Source: Ferribacterium limneticum (GTDB taxonomy: Bacteria > Pseudomonadota > Gammaproteobacteria > Burkholderiales > Rhodocyclaceae). Taken from it: a stretch of 64,000 nt of DNA. Numbering within the stretch: position 1 is the first letter of the stretch; the number at the start of each line of letters is the position of its first letter. The stretch covers positions 248,001-312,000 of the forward strand of contig NZ_CP075190.1 in the NCBI RefSeq assembly GCF_020510585.1. Direction: 5' to 3'. The position numbers and the translations under genes are program-made. Positions 10,933 through 19,699 of this stretch are shown here, in pieces. A model generated the notes under the pieces. It was not told where the DNA came from, did not search any database, and saw only the letters and a list, made by a program, of their open reading frames with translations.

Positions 10933-13023
10933 ATGCGCAGGCTCATCTCCCTGAACCCGACGGTGCGTTGCATCGGGGTGGCCAGTTATTTCGGTGCGCC
11001 CTTCGCCGGTTGCGAATGCGGCCCGGAAGTTCTGCGGCGGGCTGGGTTGCCAGCTGTGCTTCGTCATAACGGTTTGAGCGCAGAGTGGCTGGACATACCG
11101 GTTCCAGAGCCGTCGACTGCAGCATTGGGCGTTCTTCTGCGAACGCTGGCCGATGTTGCAGCGTCAACTATCGGTGAGGGCAACCGTCCGCTGATCATCG
11201 GTGGCGATCATTCAATGGCGGCTGGCACATGGCGCGGCATCGGTCGGGCCTTGGGTGAGGCGCCTGGTTTGATCTGGATCGATGCCCATCTCGATGCTCA
11301 TACCCCGGACACCAGTCCTTCGGGCAACGCCCATGGCATGCCGCTGGCCGCCTTGTTTGGTTTTGGCGATCCGGCCATGGTGAAAGTGCCCGGGCCGAGC
11401 CTTGATCCGGCGAGGATCGTCGTCATCGGTGTGCGCAGCCATGAAGCGGCGGAGGCCGAGCTTCTGGCGACGCTAGGGGTCCGGATTTTCGCCATGTCTG
11501 AAATTAACGAACGTGGTCTGCCGGAAGTCTTTGCCGAGGCCTTGCGCCTCGTCGGCAACGGCCCTTGGGGCATCAGCCTCGATCTCGATGCAATCGATCC
11601 CGAATTCGCGCCCGGCGTGTCGACGCCAGCGGCCGGGGGCTTGGCGCCTGCTGAATTGGCGCTGGCCATGCGCAGCATTCTGCGCGAGCGGAATTGTGTC
11701 GGTCTGGAAATCGCCGAATACAACCCGGATGTCGATCCGGACGGGCGGACGGGACGCTTGGTTGGCGAACTGCTCGATGCCGCTTCGGCGCCGGACAGCA
11801 CAACCTTGCGCCGCTGGGAAGCCGGGTTCGGGGCAAGAAACTATGAGCCGATGCCAGTCGTCCTGCATGCTGGACAAGGTTGCTGGGTGAGCGACGTCGA
11901 AGGCCGCCGCTACCTCGACCTGATGTCGGCCTATTCGGCGACCAGCTTCGGCCATGCCCATCCCCGCTTGCTCGCCGCGCTGAGCGAACAGGCATCCCGC
12001 CTGGCGGTAACTTCACGGGCCTACGCCAACGATCGCCTGCCGCAGCTTTTGCGCCGCCTGGCGCTACTCACCGGTTACGATCGGGTACTGCCGGTCAATA
12101 CCGGCCTGGAAGCTGTCGAAACCGCCCTCAAGGCAGCCCGCAAATGGGCTTACAAAATCAAAGGCGTGCCCGACGGACATGCCGAAATCATCGCCTGCGA
12201 AGGAAATTTTCACGGCCGTTCCATCGCCATCGTTGGCCTGTCGTCCGAAGCACAGTATCGCGATGGCTTCGGCCCTTTTCCGGATGGCCTGAAACGCATC
12301 CCCTACGGTGACGCGGCGGCGCTGGCCGAGGCCATCACACCGAATACGGTGGCCTTCCTGGTTGAGCCGATCCAGGGTGAAGGCGGCATCATCCTGCCGC
12401 CACCCGGCTATCTCGCTGCTTGTGCCGCCATCTGCAAACGGCACAACGTATTGTTGATCGCTGACGAGGTACAGACCGGGCTGGGCCGGACCGGCAAACT
12501 GCTCGCCTGCGAGCACGAAGGGGTCCGTCCGGACGGCGTCATTCTTGGCAAGGCACTTGGCGGCGGCCTGTTGCCCGTCTCGGCTTTCCTGGCCGACGAG
12601 GCGGTGATGCAGGTCTTCACGCCAGGTGATCATGGCTCGACCTTCGGCGGCAATCCGCTGGCCTGCCACGTCGCCCTGACCGCCATCGATATCCTCGAAG
12701 AAGACCACCTGATCGAAAAATCCGCGGTTCTCGGCGAACTTTTACTCGCCAGACTGCACCAACTGAAAGAGTCTTCGCCAATAGTCAGGGCTGTCCGCGG
12801 AAGGGGTCTGTTTGCCGGCATCGAAATCGACCCGCAACAAGCCGATGCGCATACACTGGCCGAAGCACTGCTCGGTTACGGTGTGCTGACCAAGGATACG
12901 CACAGCACGGTATTGCGGCTGGCGCCGCCCTTGATCATCGGCCGCGAAGAACTGGAATGGGGTCTCGGCCGTATCGCCGAGGCATTGAACGAGTTTCGAC
13001 GCCATCCCCGGATGGCGGCATAA
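10933..13023 (+). CDS. Arginase-ornithine aminotransferase fusion
   Basis: One 696-residue reading frame joins two consecutive steps of arginine breakdown. Residues 1-295 are an arginase/ureohydrolase with all metal ligands: H93 in GGDHS, D117/H119/D121 in WIDAHLDAH, D217/D219 in SLDLDAIDP, and E262 in EIAEYNP. Residues about 300-690 are a class III PLP aminotransferase of ornithine aminotransferase type: NTGLEAVETALKAARKW, EPIQGEGGI, DEVQTGLGRTGK (D511) and the PLP lysine K540 in GKALGGG. The predicted net path is arginine to ornithine plus urea, then ornithine plus 2-oxoglutarate to glutamate semialdehyde plus glutamate. There is no internal stop or frameshift. An AAAGGAG site precedes the ATG. 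The gene is followed by the prkA cluster after 85 bp. Substrates are inferred from family; agmatinase or another omega-amino acid specificity is possible. Confidence 0.88.
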   Translation: MRRLISLNPTVRCIGVASYFGAPFAGCECGPEVLRRAGLPAVLRHNGLSAEWLDIPVPEPSTAALGVLLRTLADVAASTIGEGNRPLIIGGDHSMAAGTWRGIGRALGEAPGLIWIDAHLDAHTPDTSPSGNAHGMPLAALFGFGDPAMVKVPGPSLDPARIVVIGVRSHEAAEAELLATLGVRIFAMSEINERGLPEVFAEALRLVGNGPWGISLDLDAIDPEFAPGVSTPAAGGLAPAELALAMRSILRERNCVGLEIAEYNPDVDPDGRTGRLVGELLDAASAPDSTTLRRWEAGFGARNYEPMPVVLHAGQGCWVSDVEGRRYLDLMSAYSATSFGHAHPRLLAALSEQASRLAVTSRAYANDRLPQLLRRLALLTGYDRVLPVNTGLEAVETALKAARKWAYKIKGVPDGHAEIIACEGNFHGRSIAIVGLSSEAQYRDGFGPFPDGLKRIPYGDAAALAEAITPNTVAFLVEPIQGEGGIILPPPGYLAACAAICKRHNVLLIADEVQTGLGRTGKLLACEHEGVRPDGVILGKALGGGLLPVSAFLADEAVMQVFTPGDHGSTFGGNPLACHVALTAIDILEEDHLIEKSAVLGELLLARLHQLKESSPIVRAVRGRGLFAGIEIDPQQADAHTLAEALLGYGVLTKDTHSTVLRLAPPLIIGREELEWGLGRIAEALNEFRRHPRMAA

Positions 13024-13108
13024 ACCAATCGGCCACTAGAGCCGTTAATAGAATAAGGGAGATAGTTAGTATCCAATCGTTGTCGCATATCTGAAAGAGG
13101 AGGCAGCC

Positions 13109-15031
13109 ATGTCGATATTCACCCGCTACCAGAGCCGTTACGAGGCCTTGCAGGAAGAGGAAATGTCGGTCCAGGAATATCTGGACATCTGCAAGAGCGA
13201 CTCCACGGCCTATGCCAGTGTGGCCGAGCGCATCTTGCTGGCGATCGGCGAGCCGGAACTGGTCGATACCCGGACTGATCCGCGCCGCTCGCGCCTCTTC
13301 GCCAACAAGATGCTCAAGCTCTATCCGGCCTTCCGCGAGTTCTATGGCATGGAAGAGGTGATCGAGAACATCGTCTCCTACTTCCGCCATGCCGCGCAAG
13401 GGCTGGAGGAGAAGAAGCAGATTCTCTACCTGCTTGGCCCGGTTGGTGGCGGCAAGTCATCGCTGGCCGAACGCCTGAAGTACCTGATCGAGAAAGTGCC
13501 GTTCTATGCGATCAAGGGGTCGCCGGTACACGAATCGCCGCTCGGCCTGTTCAACCTCATTGAGGATGGCCAGATTCTCGAAGAGGATTACGGCATTCCG
13601 CGCCGCTATCTCGGCACCATCATGAGTCCGTGGGCGGTCAAGCGCCTGCATGAATTCGGCGGTGACATGAGCCGCTTCCGGGTGGTCAAGTTGCGGCCAT
13701 CGGTGCTGTCACAGATTGCCGTGTCGAAGACTGAGCCGGGCGACGAGAACAACCAGGATATTTCCTCGCTGGTCGGCAAGATCGACATCCGCAAGCTGGA
13801 AACCTATTCGCAGAACGATCCGGACGCCTACTCCTACTCCGGCGGCCTGTGTCTGGCTAACCGTGGCGTGCTCGAATTCGTCGAAATGTTCAAGGCGCCG
13901 ATCAAGGTGCTCCACCCCTTGCTGACGGCCACCCAGGAGCAGAATTACAAAGGTACCGAAGGCTTCGGCGCCATTCCTTTCGACGGACTGGTACTGGCTC
14001 ACTCCAACGAAGCCGAGTGGCTGACTTTCAAGAACAACCGCAACAACGAGGCCTTCCTTGATCGCATTTACATCGTCAAGGTGCCCTACTGCCTGCGGGT
14101 GACCGACGAGATGCACATCTACGAAAAGCTGCTGGTCAATTCTTCGCTGTCCAAGGCGCCCTGCGCGCCCGACACGCTGCGCATGATGGCCCAGTTCTCT
14201 GTGCTGTCGCGCCTCAAGGAGCCTGAGAATTCCAGCATCTACAGCAAGATGCGGATATACGATGGCGAGAATCTCAAGGATACCGATCCCAAGGCCAAGA
14301 GTTACCAGGAGTACCGCGACTATGCCGGGGTCGACGAGGGGATGACCGGGTTGTCCACCCGCTTCGCCTTCAAGATTCTGTCCAAGGTCTTCAACTTCGA
14401 CCACCGCGAGGTGGCGGCCAACCCGGTGCATTTGATGTACGTGCTGGAGCAGCAGATCGAGCAGGAACAGTTCCCGCCCGAGATCGAAGAGCGCTACCTG
14501 CGTTACCTGAAGGAGTTTCTCAGTCCGCGTTACGCCGAATTTATCGGCAAGGAGATCCAGACCGCTTACCTGGAAAGCTATTCCGAGTACGGTCAGAACA
14601 TCTTCGATCGTTATGTCACTTACGCCGACTTCTGGATTCAGGATCAGGAATTCCGCGACCCGAATACCGGTGAAATGCTTGATCGCAGTGCCCTCAACGA
14701 CGAACTGGACAAGATCGAAAAACCGGCCGGCATCAGCAACCCGAAGGACTTCCGCAACGAGGTGGTGAACTTCGTCCTGCGCGCCAGTGCCAAGCACGGC
14801 GGCAAGAACCCGGCGTGGACCAGCTACGAAAAGCTGCGGGCGGTGATCGAGAAGAAGATGTTCTCGAATACCGAGGAGTTGCTGCCGGTTATCTCCTTCA
14901 ATACCAAGGCCAGTGCTGACGAGCTAAAGAAGCATCAGGACTTCGTCGACCGCATGATCGTCAAGGGCTACACCGAAAAGCAGGTACGCTTGCTCTGCGA
15001 GTGGTATCTGCGCGTACGCAAGTCGTCCTGA
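13109..15031 (+). CDS. prkA: PrkA family serine protein kinase
   Basis: A 640-residue cytoplasmic kinase/AAA protein of the PrkA (E. coli YeaG) family. The N-terminal AAA part has a Walker A motif, GPVGGGKSS (about residues 112-120), and the C-terminal PrkA kinase-like domain fills the second half. Length matches the family. A GAGGAGG ribosome site precedes the ATG. It leads a tight cluster with a YeaH-type VWA protein and SpoVR, the conserved trio linked to stationary-phase and nitrogen-stress survival in enterobacteria. The actual phosphorylation targets here are unknown. Confidence 0.95.
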   Translation: MSIFTRYQSRYEALQEEEMSVQEYLDICKSDSTAYASVAERILLAIGEPELVDTRTDPRRSRLFANKMLKLYPAFREFYGMEEVIENIVSYFRHAAQGLEEKKQILYLLGPVGGGKSSLAERLKYLIEKVPFYAIKGSPVHESPLGLFNLIEDGQILEEDYGIPRRYLGTIMSPWAVKRLHEFGGDMSRFRVVKLRPSVLSQIAVSKTEPGDENNQDISSLVGKIDIRKLETYSQNDPDAYSYSGGLCLANRGVLEFVEMFKAPIKVLHPLLTATQEQNYKGTEGFGAIPFDGLVLAHSNEAEWLTFKNNRNNEAFLDRIYIVKVPYCLRVTDEMHIYEKLLVNSSLSKAPCAPDTLRMMAQFSVLSRLKEPENSSIYSKMRIYDGENLKDTDPKAKSYQEYRDYAGVDEGMTGLSTRFAFKILSKVFNFDHREVAANPVHLMYVLEQQIEQEQFPPEIEERYLRYLKEFLSPRYAEFIGKEIQTAYLESYSEYGQNIFDRYVTYADFWIQDQEFRDPNTGEMLDRSALNDELDKIEKPAGISNPKDFRNEVVNFVLRASAKHGGKNPAWTSYEKLRAVIEKKMFSNTEELLPVISFNTKASADELKKHQDFVDRMIVKGYTEKQVRLLCEWYLRVRKSS

Positions 15032-15076
15032 TAAACCAGGGTTGGGGTGCTAGCCCCGACCCGCAGGGGAGGTCAA

Positions 15077-16345
15077 ATGACGGTTCGGATTGTCGATCGG
15101 CGCCAGGACAGCAGGAACAAGAGTTCCATCAACCGCAGTCGCTTCATCCGCCGCTTCAAGGGGCAGATCCGCAAGGCGGTGGCCGATGCCATTGCCAAGC
15201 GCGGCATCCGCGATCTCGAGAACGGCGAGAAGATCGGCATTCCCGGCAGGGACATCTCCGAGCCGCATTTTCAGCACGGCCAGGGTGGCGTGCGGGAGTC
15301 GGTGCATCCGGGCAACGACCGCTTTCAGAGTGGCGATGAAATGGATAGGCCGCCTGGCGGCCAAGGCCTGGGTAGCGGCAAGGCCAGCCAGGATGGCGAG
15401 GGCATCGACGACTTCGTATTCACGCTGACCCGCGACGAGTTTCTCGATATTTTCTTCGATGAGTTGGCCCTGCCCAATCTGGTCAAGCGGCAACTGGCCC
15501 GCATTGATGAATACAAGCGGGTGCGGGCCGGCTATACGCAGACCGGGGTGGCGACCAATATCAACCTGGTGCGCACCATGCGCGGCGCAGCCGGTCGGCG
15601 AGTGGCGGTTGGCGGTCCGTATGCGACCCGCCTGCGCAGCCTGCAGGCCGAACTCGAGCAGGCGCTCGACGAAATGCCGGCGGACGAAGCGGAGATCGAG
15701 CGCCTCAATCGTGAGATTGTTCATCTGAAAGCCCGGCGCGAGGCAATTCCCTTCATCGACCCGTTCGATCTGCGCTACTCGAATCGCATCCGGGTCCCCG
15801 AGCCCTCGACGCAGGCCGTGATGTTCTGCGTGATGGACGTTTCCGGCTCGATGGACGAAGCCAAGAAGCAGATGGCCAAGCGTTTCTTCATGCTGCTCTA
15901 CCTCTTCCTCAACCGCAATTACGAGCATATCGAAGTGGTCTTCATCCGCCACCACACGGTGGCCGAGGAGGTGGACGAGGACAACTTCTTCCACTCCCGG
16001 GAAACCGGCGGCACCATTGTTTCCAGCGCACTGAAACTGATGCGCGACATCATCACCGAACGTTATGCGAGCAGTGCCTGGAACATCTACTGCGCGCAGG
16101 CATCCGACGGCGACAACTGGAACGACGACTCGCCCTTGTGCCGCGAAATGCTCGCCGAGTCCATCCTGCCGATGGTCCAGTACTTTGCCTACATCGAGAT
16201 CGCCGACAGCGAGCCGCAGAACCTCTGGCTCGAATACGAAGAGCTGGCCGGCGCCTATCCCGGGCTGTTCGCCATGCAGCGCATCACGGCGGTCAGCGAT
16301 ATCTACCCGGTATTTCGCGAACTGTTCAGAAAGCGGCTGGTATGA
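15077..16345 (+). CDS. YeaH/YhbH family protein (DUF444, VWA-like)
   Basis: A 422-residue member of the DUF444 family, always found with PrkA and SpoVR. A basic N-terminal region (DRRQDSRNKSSINRSRFIRR) is followed by a coiled-coil-like stretch and a von Willebrand A-type fold whose MIDAS motif is visible as DVSGSMDE. The ATG at 15077 follows an AGGGGAGG site; a frame extension to 15047 exists but has no start signal. The stop overlaps the next gene as ATGA. Biochemical function is unknown; a scaffold or adaptor role with PrkA is inference from genomic association. Confidence 0.92.
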   Translation: MTVRIVDRRQDSRNKSSINRSRFIRRFKGQIRKAVADAIAKRGIRDLENGEKIGIPGRDISEPHFQHGQGGVRESVHPGNDRFQSGDEMDRPPGGQGLGSGKASQDGEGIDDFVFTLTRDEFLDIFFDELALPNLVKRQLARIDEYKRVRAGYTQTGVATNINLVRTMRGAAGRRVAVGGPYATRLRSLQAELEQALDEMPADEAEIERLNREIVHLKARREAIPFIDPFDLRYSNRIRVPEPSTQAVMFCVMDVSGSMDEAKKQMAKRFFMLLYLFLNRNYEHIEVVFIRHHTVAEEVDEDNFFHSRETGGTIVSSALKLMRDIITERYASSAWNIYCAQASDGDNWNDDSPLCREMLAESILPMVQYFAYIEIADSEPQNLWLEYEELAGAYPGLFAMQRITAVSDIYPVFRELFRKRLV

Positions 16346-17868
16346 CCCGCAAACGCTCCCGCCTGATTGCCGAAGGTTCGGACTGGACGCTCGAAGCGAT
16401 CGCCCTCTACGATACCGAGATTGGCCGCGTTGCCAAGAACTACGGTCTGGACACCTATCGCCATCAACTCGAAGTCATTACTGCCGAACAGATGATGGAT
16501 GCCTACGCCGCCATCGGCATGCCGGTCTATTACCATCACTGGTCTTTCGGCAAACATTTCCTGGAAACCGAAAACCGCTACAAGCGCGGCCACATGGGGC
16601 TGGCCTACGAGATCGTGATCAATTCCGATCCCTGCATCGCCTACCTGATGGAGGAAAACACGCTGACCATGCAGGCATTGGTCATTGCCCATGCTGCCTA
16701 CGGCCACAACTCTTTTTTCAAGGGTAATCATCTGTTCAAGCAGTGGACCAGCGCCGACGCGATCATCGACTACCTGGTTTTTGCCCGGAACTACATTGCC
16801 GAATGCGAGGAGCGCCACGGCGTCGATAGCGTCGAACAACTGATTGATGCCTGTCATTCCCTGTCGAATCTCGGCGTCGACCGCTACAAGCGTTCGCCAC
16901 CGTTATCGCTGGAAAAAGAGAAGAATCGCCAGCGTGAACGCGAGGTTTATCTGCAGGCCCAGGTCAACGATTTGTGGCGCACTCTGCCGCGCCATGAAGC
17001 CGCCATCGCGGCTGTCGAAGAAAGACGTTTCCCCGAGGAACCAGAAGAAAACCTGCTCTACTTCGTCGAAAAAAATGCTCCGCTGCTTGAGCCGTGGCAG
17101 CGCGAGATCGTCCGCATTACCCGCAAGATCGGCCAGTATTTCTACCCGCAGCGGCAGACCCAGGTGATGAACGAAGGCTGGGCATGTTTCTGGCATTACA
17201 CGCTACTCAACACGCTGTACGACGAAGGGAAGGTTAACGACGGTTTCATGTTCGAGTTCCTGCAGTCGCACACCAACGTCGTCTATCAGCCGCCCTATCA
17301 CAGCAAGTGGTACTCCGGCATCAATCCCTATGCGCTGGGTTTTGCCATGTGGCAGGACATCCGGCGCATCTGCGAGAAACCCACAGACGAGGACCGCGCG
17401 TGGTTCCCTGAAATCGCTGGTTCCGACTGGCGCGAAACCTTCGACTTCGCGATGCGCAATTTCAAGGACGAGAGTTTCATCGCCCAGTTCCTGTCGCCCC
17501 GGCTGATGCGCGAGTTCCGCTTGTTTTCGGTCCTCGACGACGATAGCAAGGGCAAGCTGAAAGTCGACGCGATTCACGACGATCCGGGTTATCGCGCCCT
17601 GCGCCGGAATCTCGCCGAGCAGTACAACCTGGGCAGCAGCGATCCGAATATCCAGGTCTGGAATGTGGACCTGAGCGGCGACCGTTCGCTGACCCTGCGC
17701 CATTTCGTCCATGAGCGCCGCCCCTTGTCGGCGCAGTCCGACGCGGCCCTGGAACATCTGGCCTATCTGTGGGGCTTCACGGTGCGCCTTGAACAGCAGT
17801 CGGCCGATGGTGAAGCGGTGCTTCTCGCCGAGCGCAAAACCGAAAAACGCAAGCACGGCGAGCGCTGA
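16342..17868 (+). CDS. SpoVR family protein
   Basis: A 508-residue SpoVR-like protein (E. coli YcgB). It shows the family's conserved N-terminal block, YYHHWSFGKHF, and the histidine/acid-rich GHNSFFKGNHLFKQW, followed by a long alpha-helical part and a small C-terminal domain. The start at 16342 is set by the four-base ATGA overlap with the yeaH-like gene. In Bacillus SpoVR affects spore cortex formation; in non-sporulating proteobacteria it accompanies PrkA and the DUF444 protein under stress, and the biochemical role is not known. Confidence 0.93.
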   Translation: MTRKRSRLIAEGSDWTLEAIALYDTEIGRVAKNYGLDTYRHQLEVITAEQMMDAYAAIGMPVYYHHWSFGKHFLETENRYKRGHMGLAYEIVINSDPCIAYLMEENTLTMQALVIAHAAYGHNSFFKGNHLFKQWTSADAIIDYLVFARNYIAECEERHGVDSVEQLIDACHSLSNLGVDRYKRSPPLSLEKEKNRQREREVYLQAQVNDLWRTLPRHEAAIAAVEERRFPEEPEENLLYFVEKNAPLLEPWQREIVRITRKIGQYFYPQRQTQVMNEGWACFWHYTLLNTLYDEGKVNDGFMFEFLQSHTNVVYQPPYHSKWYSGINPYALGFAMWQDIRRICEKPTDEDRAWFPEIAGSDWRETFDFAMRNFKDESFIAQFLSPRLMREFRLFSVLDDDSKGKLKVDAIHDDPGYRALRRNLAEQYNLGSSDPNIQVWNVDLSGDRSLTLRHFVHERRPLSAQSDAALEHLAYLWGFTVRLEQQSADGEAVLLAERKTEKRKHGER

Positions 17869-17883
17869 GTTCCCTTGTTCTGC

Positions 17884-17913
17884 TTCGACAGGCGCCGGCT
17901 ATCGTGTGAGAAT
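17884..17913 (+). promoter_or_regulatory. Candidate promoter for glmU
   Basis: TTCGAC (17884-17889), an 18 bp spacer and GAGAAT (17908-17913), with a TG just upstream of the -10, fit a sigma-70 promoter of moderate quality. Confidence 0.35.
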
Positions 17914-17938
17914 GTGGGTTGCCTAACCTCACAAGATA

Positions 17939-19306
17939 ATGCCCAACATGAATATCGTCATTCTCGCTGCCGGTCAGGGCAAGCGCATGCATTCCAACCT
18001 CCCAAAGGTCTTGCATCCGGTGGCTGGCAAACCCTTGGCGCAGCATGTGATCGATACGGCGCGGCTGCTCTCGCCGGAGAAATTGATTGTCGTTTATGGC
18101 CACGGTGGCGAAGTGGTGCGGTCGACCCTCGCTGCCGACGATATTCTGTGGGCCGAGCAGGCGCAGCAACTGGGCACCGGCCACGCCGTCGCCCAAGCAG
18201 TTTCGCAGCTCGGCGGCGCGACACAGACGCTGGTTCTTTACGGTGACGTGCCGCTGACTACGGTCGGAGCACTCAAGCGCCTGCTGCAGGCTGGCAAGGA
18301 TGGCCTGTCGATCCTCACCGTCGACCTTGCCAACCCGAGCGGTTATGGCCGCATGGTGCGCGATGCAAATGGCAACATCGTGCGCATCGTTGAGGAAAAG
18401 GATGCGACGCCGGAAGAAAAGGCGATCCGCGAGGTCAACACCGGCATTATGGCGATTCCGACGGCGCGCCTGGCCGACTGGCTCGGCCAGCTCAAGAACA
18501 ACAACGCCCAGGGTGAGTACTACCTGACCGACATCGTCGCACTGGCTGTCGCCGAGGGCTTGCCGGTGCGAGCCGCCCAGCCCGAGGGCGAATGGGAGGT
18601 GCTCGGCGTCAACAGCAAGGTGCAACTGGCCGAACTGGAACGTCAGCACCAGCGCAACCTGGCCGATCAATTGCTGGTCGCCGGTGTGCGCCTGGCCGAT
18701 CCGGCGCGCATCGACATCCGTGGCAGCCTGACCCATGGCCGCGACGTGTCCATCGACGTCGGTTGCGTCTTCGAAGGCAAGGTCGAGCTGGCCGATGCCG
18801 TCGAGGTTGGCCCCTACTGCGTGCTCAAGAACGTCAAGGTCGGCGCCGGCACGCGCATCGCCGCCTTCTGCCATTTCGAGGACGCGGTGATCGGGCCGGA
18901 CGGCGTGCTCGGTCCTTATGCCCGCCTGCGTCCGGGTACCGAACTCGGGCCGGAGGTGCACATCGGTAACTTCGTCGAGGTCAAGAAGAGCATCATCGGT
19001 GCCCAGTCCAAGGCCAACCACCTGGCCTACATCGGCGACGCCGAGATCGGCCAGCGCGTGAACGTCGGCGCCGGCACCATCACCTGCAATTACGACGGCG
19101 CCAACAAGTTCAAGACCATCATCGAGGACGATGTCTTCATCGGCTCCGATACCCAACTCGTCGCCCCGGTGACGGTCGGCCGTGGGGCAACGCTCGGGGC
19201 AGGCACGACGCTGACCAAGAATGCGCCACCGGACGCCTTGACCGTGTCGCGGGCCAAACAAATGACGCTACCCGGTTGGGAACGTCCGAAAAAGGTGAAG
19301 AAATAA
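17939..19306 (+). CDS. glmU: Bifunctional GlmU (UDP-GlcNAc pyrophosphorylase / GlcN-1-P acetyltransferase)
   Basis: This enzyme acetylates glucosamine-1-phosphate and then uridylylates it to UDP-GlcNAc, the precursor of peptidoglycan and lipopolysaccharide. At 455 residues it is of normal length. The N-terminal uridylyltransferase has [11 protein letters not shown] and YGDVPL; the C-terminal left-handed beta-helix carries hexapeptide repeats ending with [13 protein letters not shown]. The ATG at 17939 is used; ATG 17948 (MNIVILAAG) is an equally good start and neither has a clear ribosome site. The stop overlaps the next start as TAATG. Confidence 0.97.
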   Translation: MPNMNIVILAAGQGKRMHSNLPKVLHPVAGKPLAQHVIDTARLLSPEKLIVVYGHGGEVVRSTLAADDILWAEQAQQLGTGHAVAQAVSQLGGATQTLVLYGDVPLTTVGALKRLLQAGKDGLSILTVDLANPSGYGRMVRDANGNIVRIVEEKDATPEEKAIREVNTGIMAIPTARLADWLGQLKNNNAQGEYYLTDIVALAVAEGLPVRAAQPEGEWEVLGVNSKVQLAELERQHQRNLADQLLVAGVRLADPARIDIRGSLTHGRDVSIDVGCVFEGKVELADAVEVGPYCVLKNVKVGAGTRIAAFCHFEDAVIGPDGVLGPYARLRPGTELGPEVHIGNFVEVKKSIIGAQSKANHLAYIGDAEIGQRVNVGAGTITCNYDGANKFKTIIEDDVFIGSDTQLVAPVTVGRGATLGAGTTLTKNAPPDALTVSRAKQMTLPGWERPKKVKK

Positions 19307-19620
19307 TGGATATCTGGTTCACGGCTTTTGTCTTGGCCATCGCCCTTCTCGTCGCAGTGGGAGGCTCGCTGCTGCTGGTCGGCTACTTCGGTACCGTGCC
19401 TGCATCCTTCGCCTTCGGCTGGAAAAACTGGCTGCCGACGCTGGCCCTGCCCATTGTTGGCCCGATCTGGTTTGCCGGCACGCACTGGTCGGAGTTTTCC
19501 AAGCCGGGCAAGCAGCTGATTTTCGGTGTCCTGCTTTTTGTCGTGGCAATTGCCTTGCTCTACGGCTTCGGGCCACACTTTGTCGACCGTATGGCGGCCA
19601 GTGGCATGTATCGCGAATAG
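19306..19620 (+). CDS. Small membrane protein of unknown function
   Basis: A 104-residue hydrophobic protein with about three membrane helices (residues 5-28, 43-58 and 71-90). It starts at the ATG overlapping the glmU stop (TAATG), with the GGTGAAG of the glmU 3' end as a possible ribosome site. The coupling suggests cotranscription with glmU, but I recognise no family and the sequence shows no catalytic motif. Confidence 0.75.
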   Translation: MDIWFTAFVLAIALLVAVGGSLLLVGYFGTVPASFAFGWKNWLPTLALPIVGPIWFAGTHWSEFSKPGKQLIFGVLLFVVAIALLYGFGPHFVDRMAASGMYRE

Positions 19621-19699
19621 ATGGCGGCTCGCTGATGACAAGGCAGGCTACCGAAGTGAACTGATTTTTCGCTGAATTTTTAAGCTAAGGGAGAAGAAG

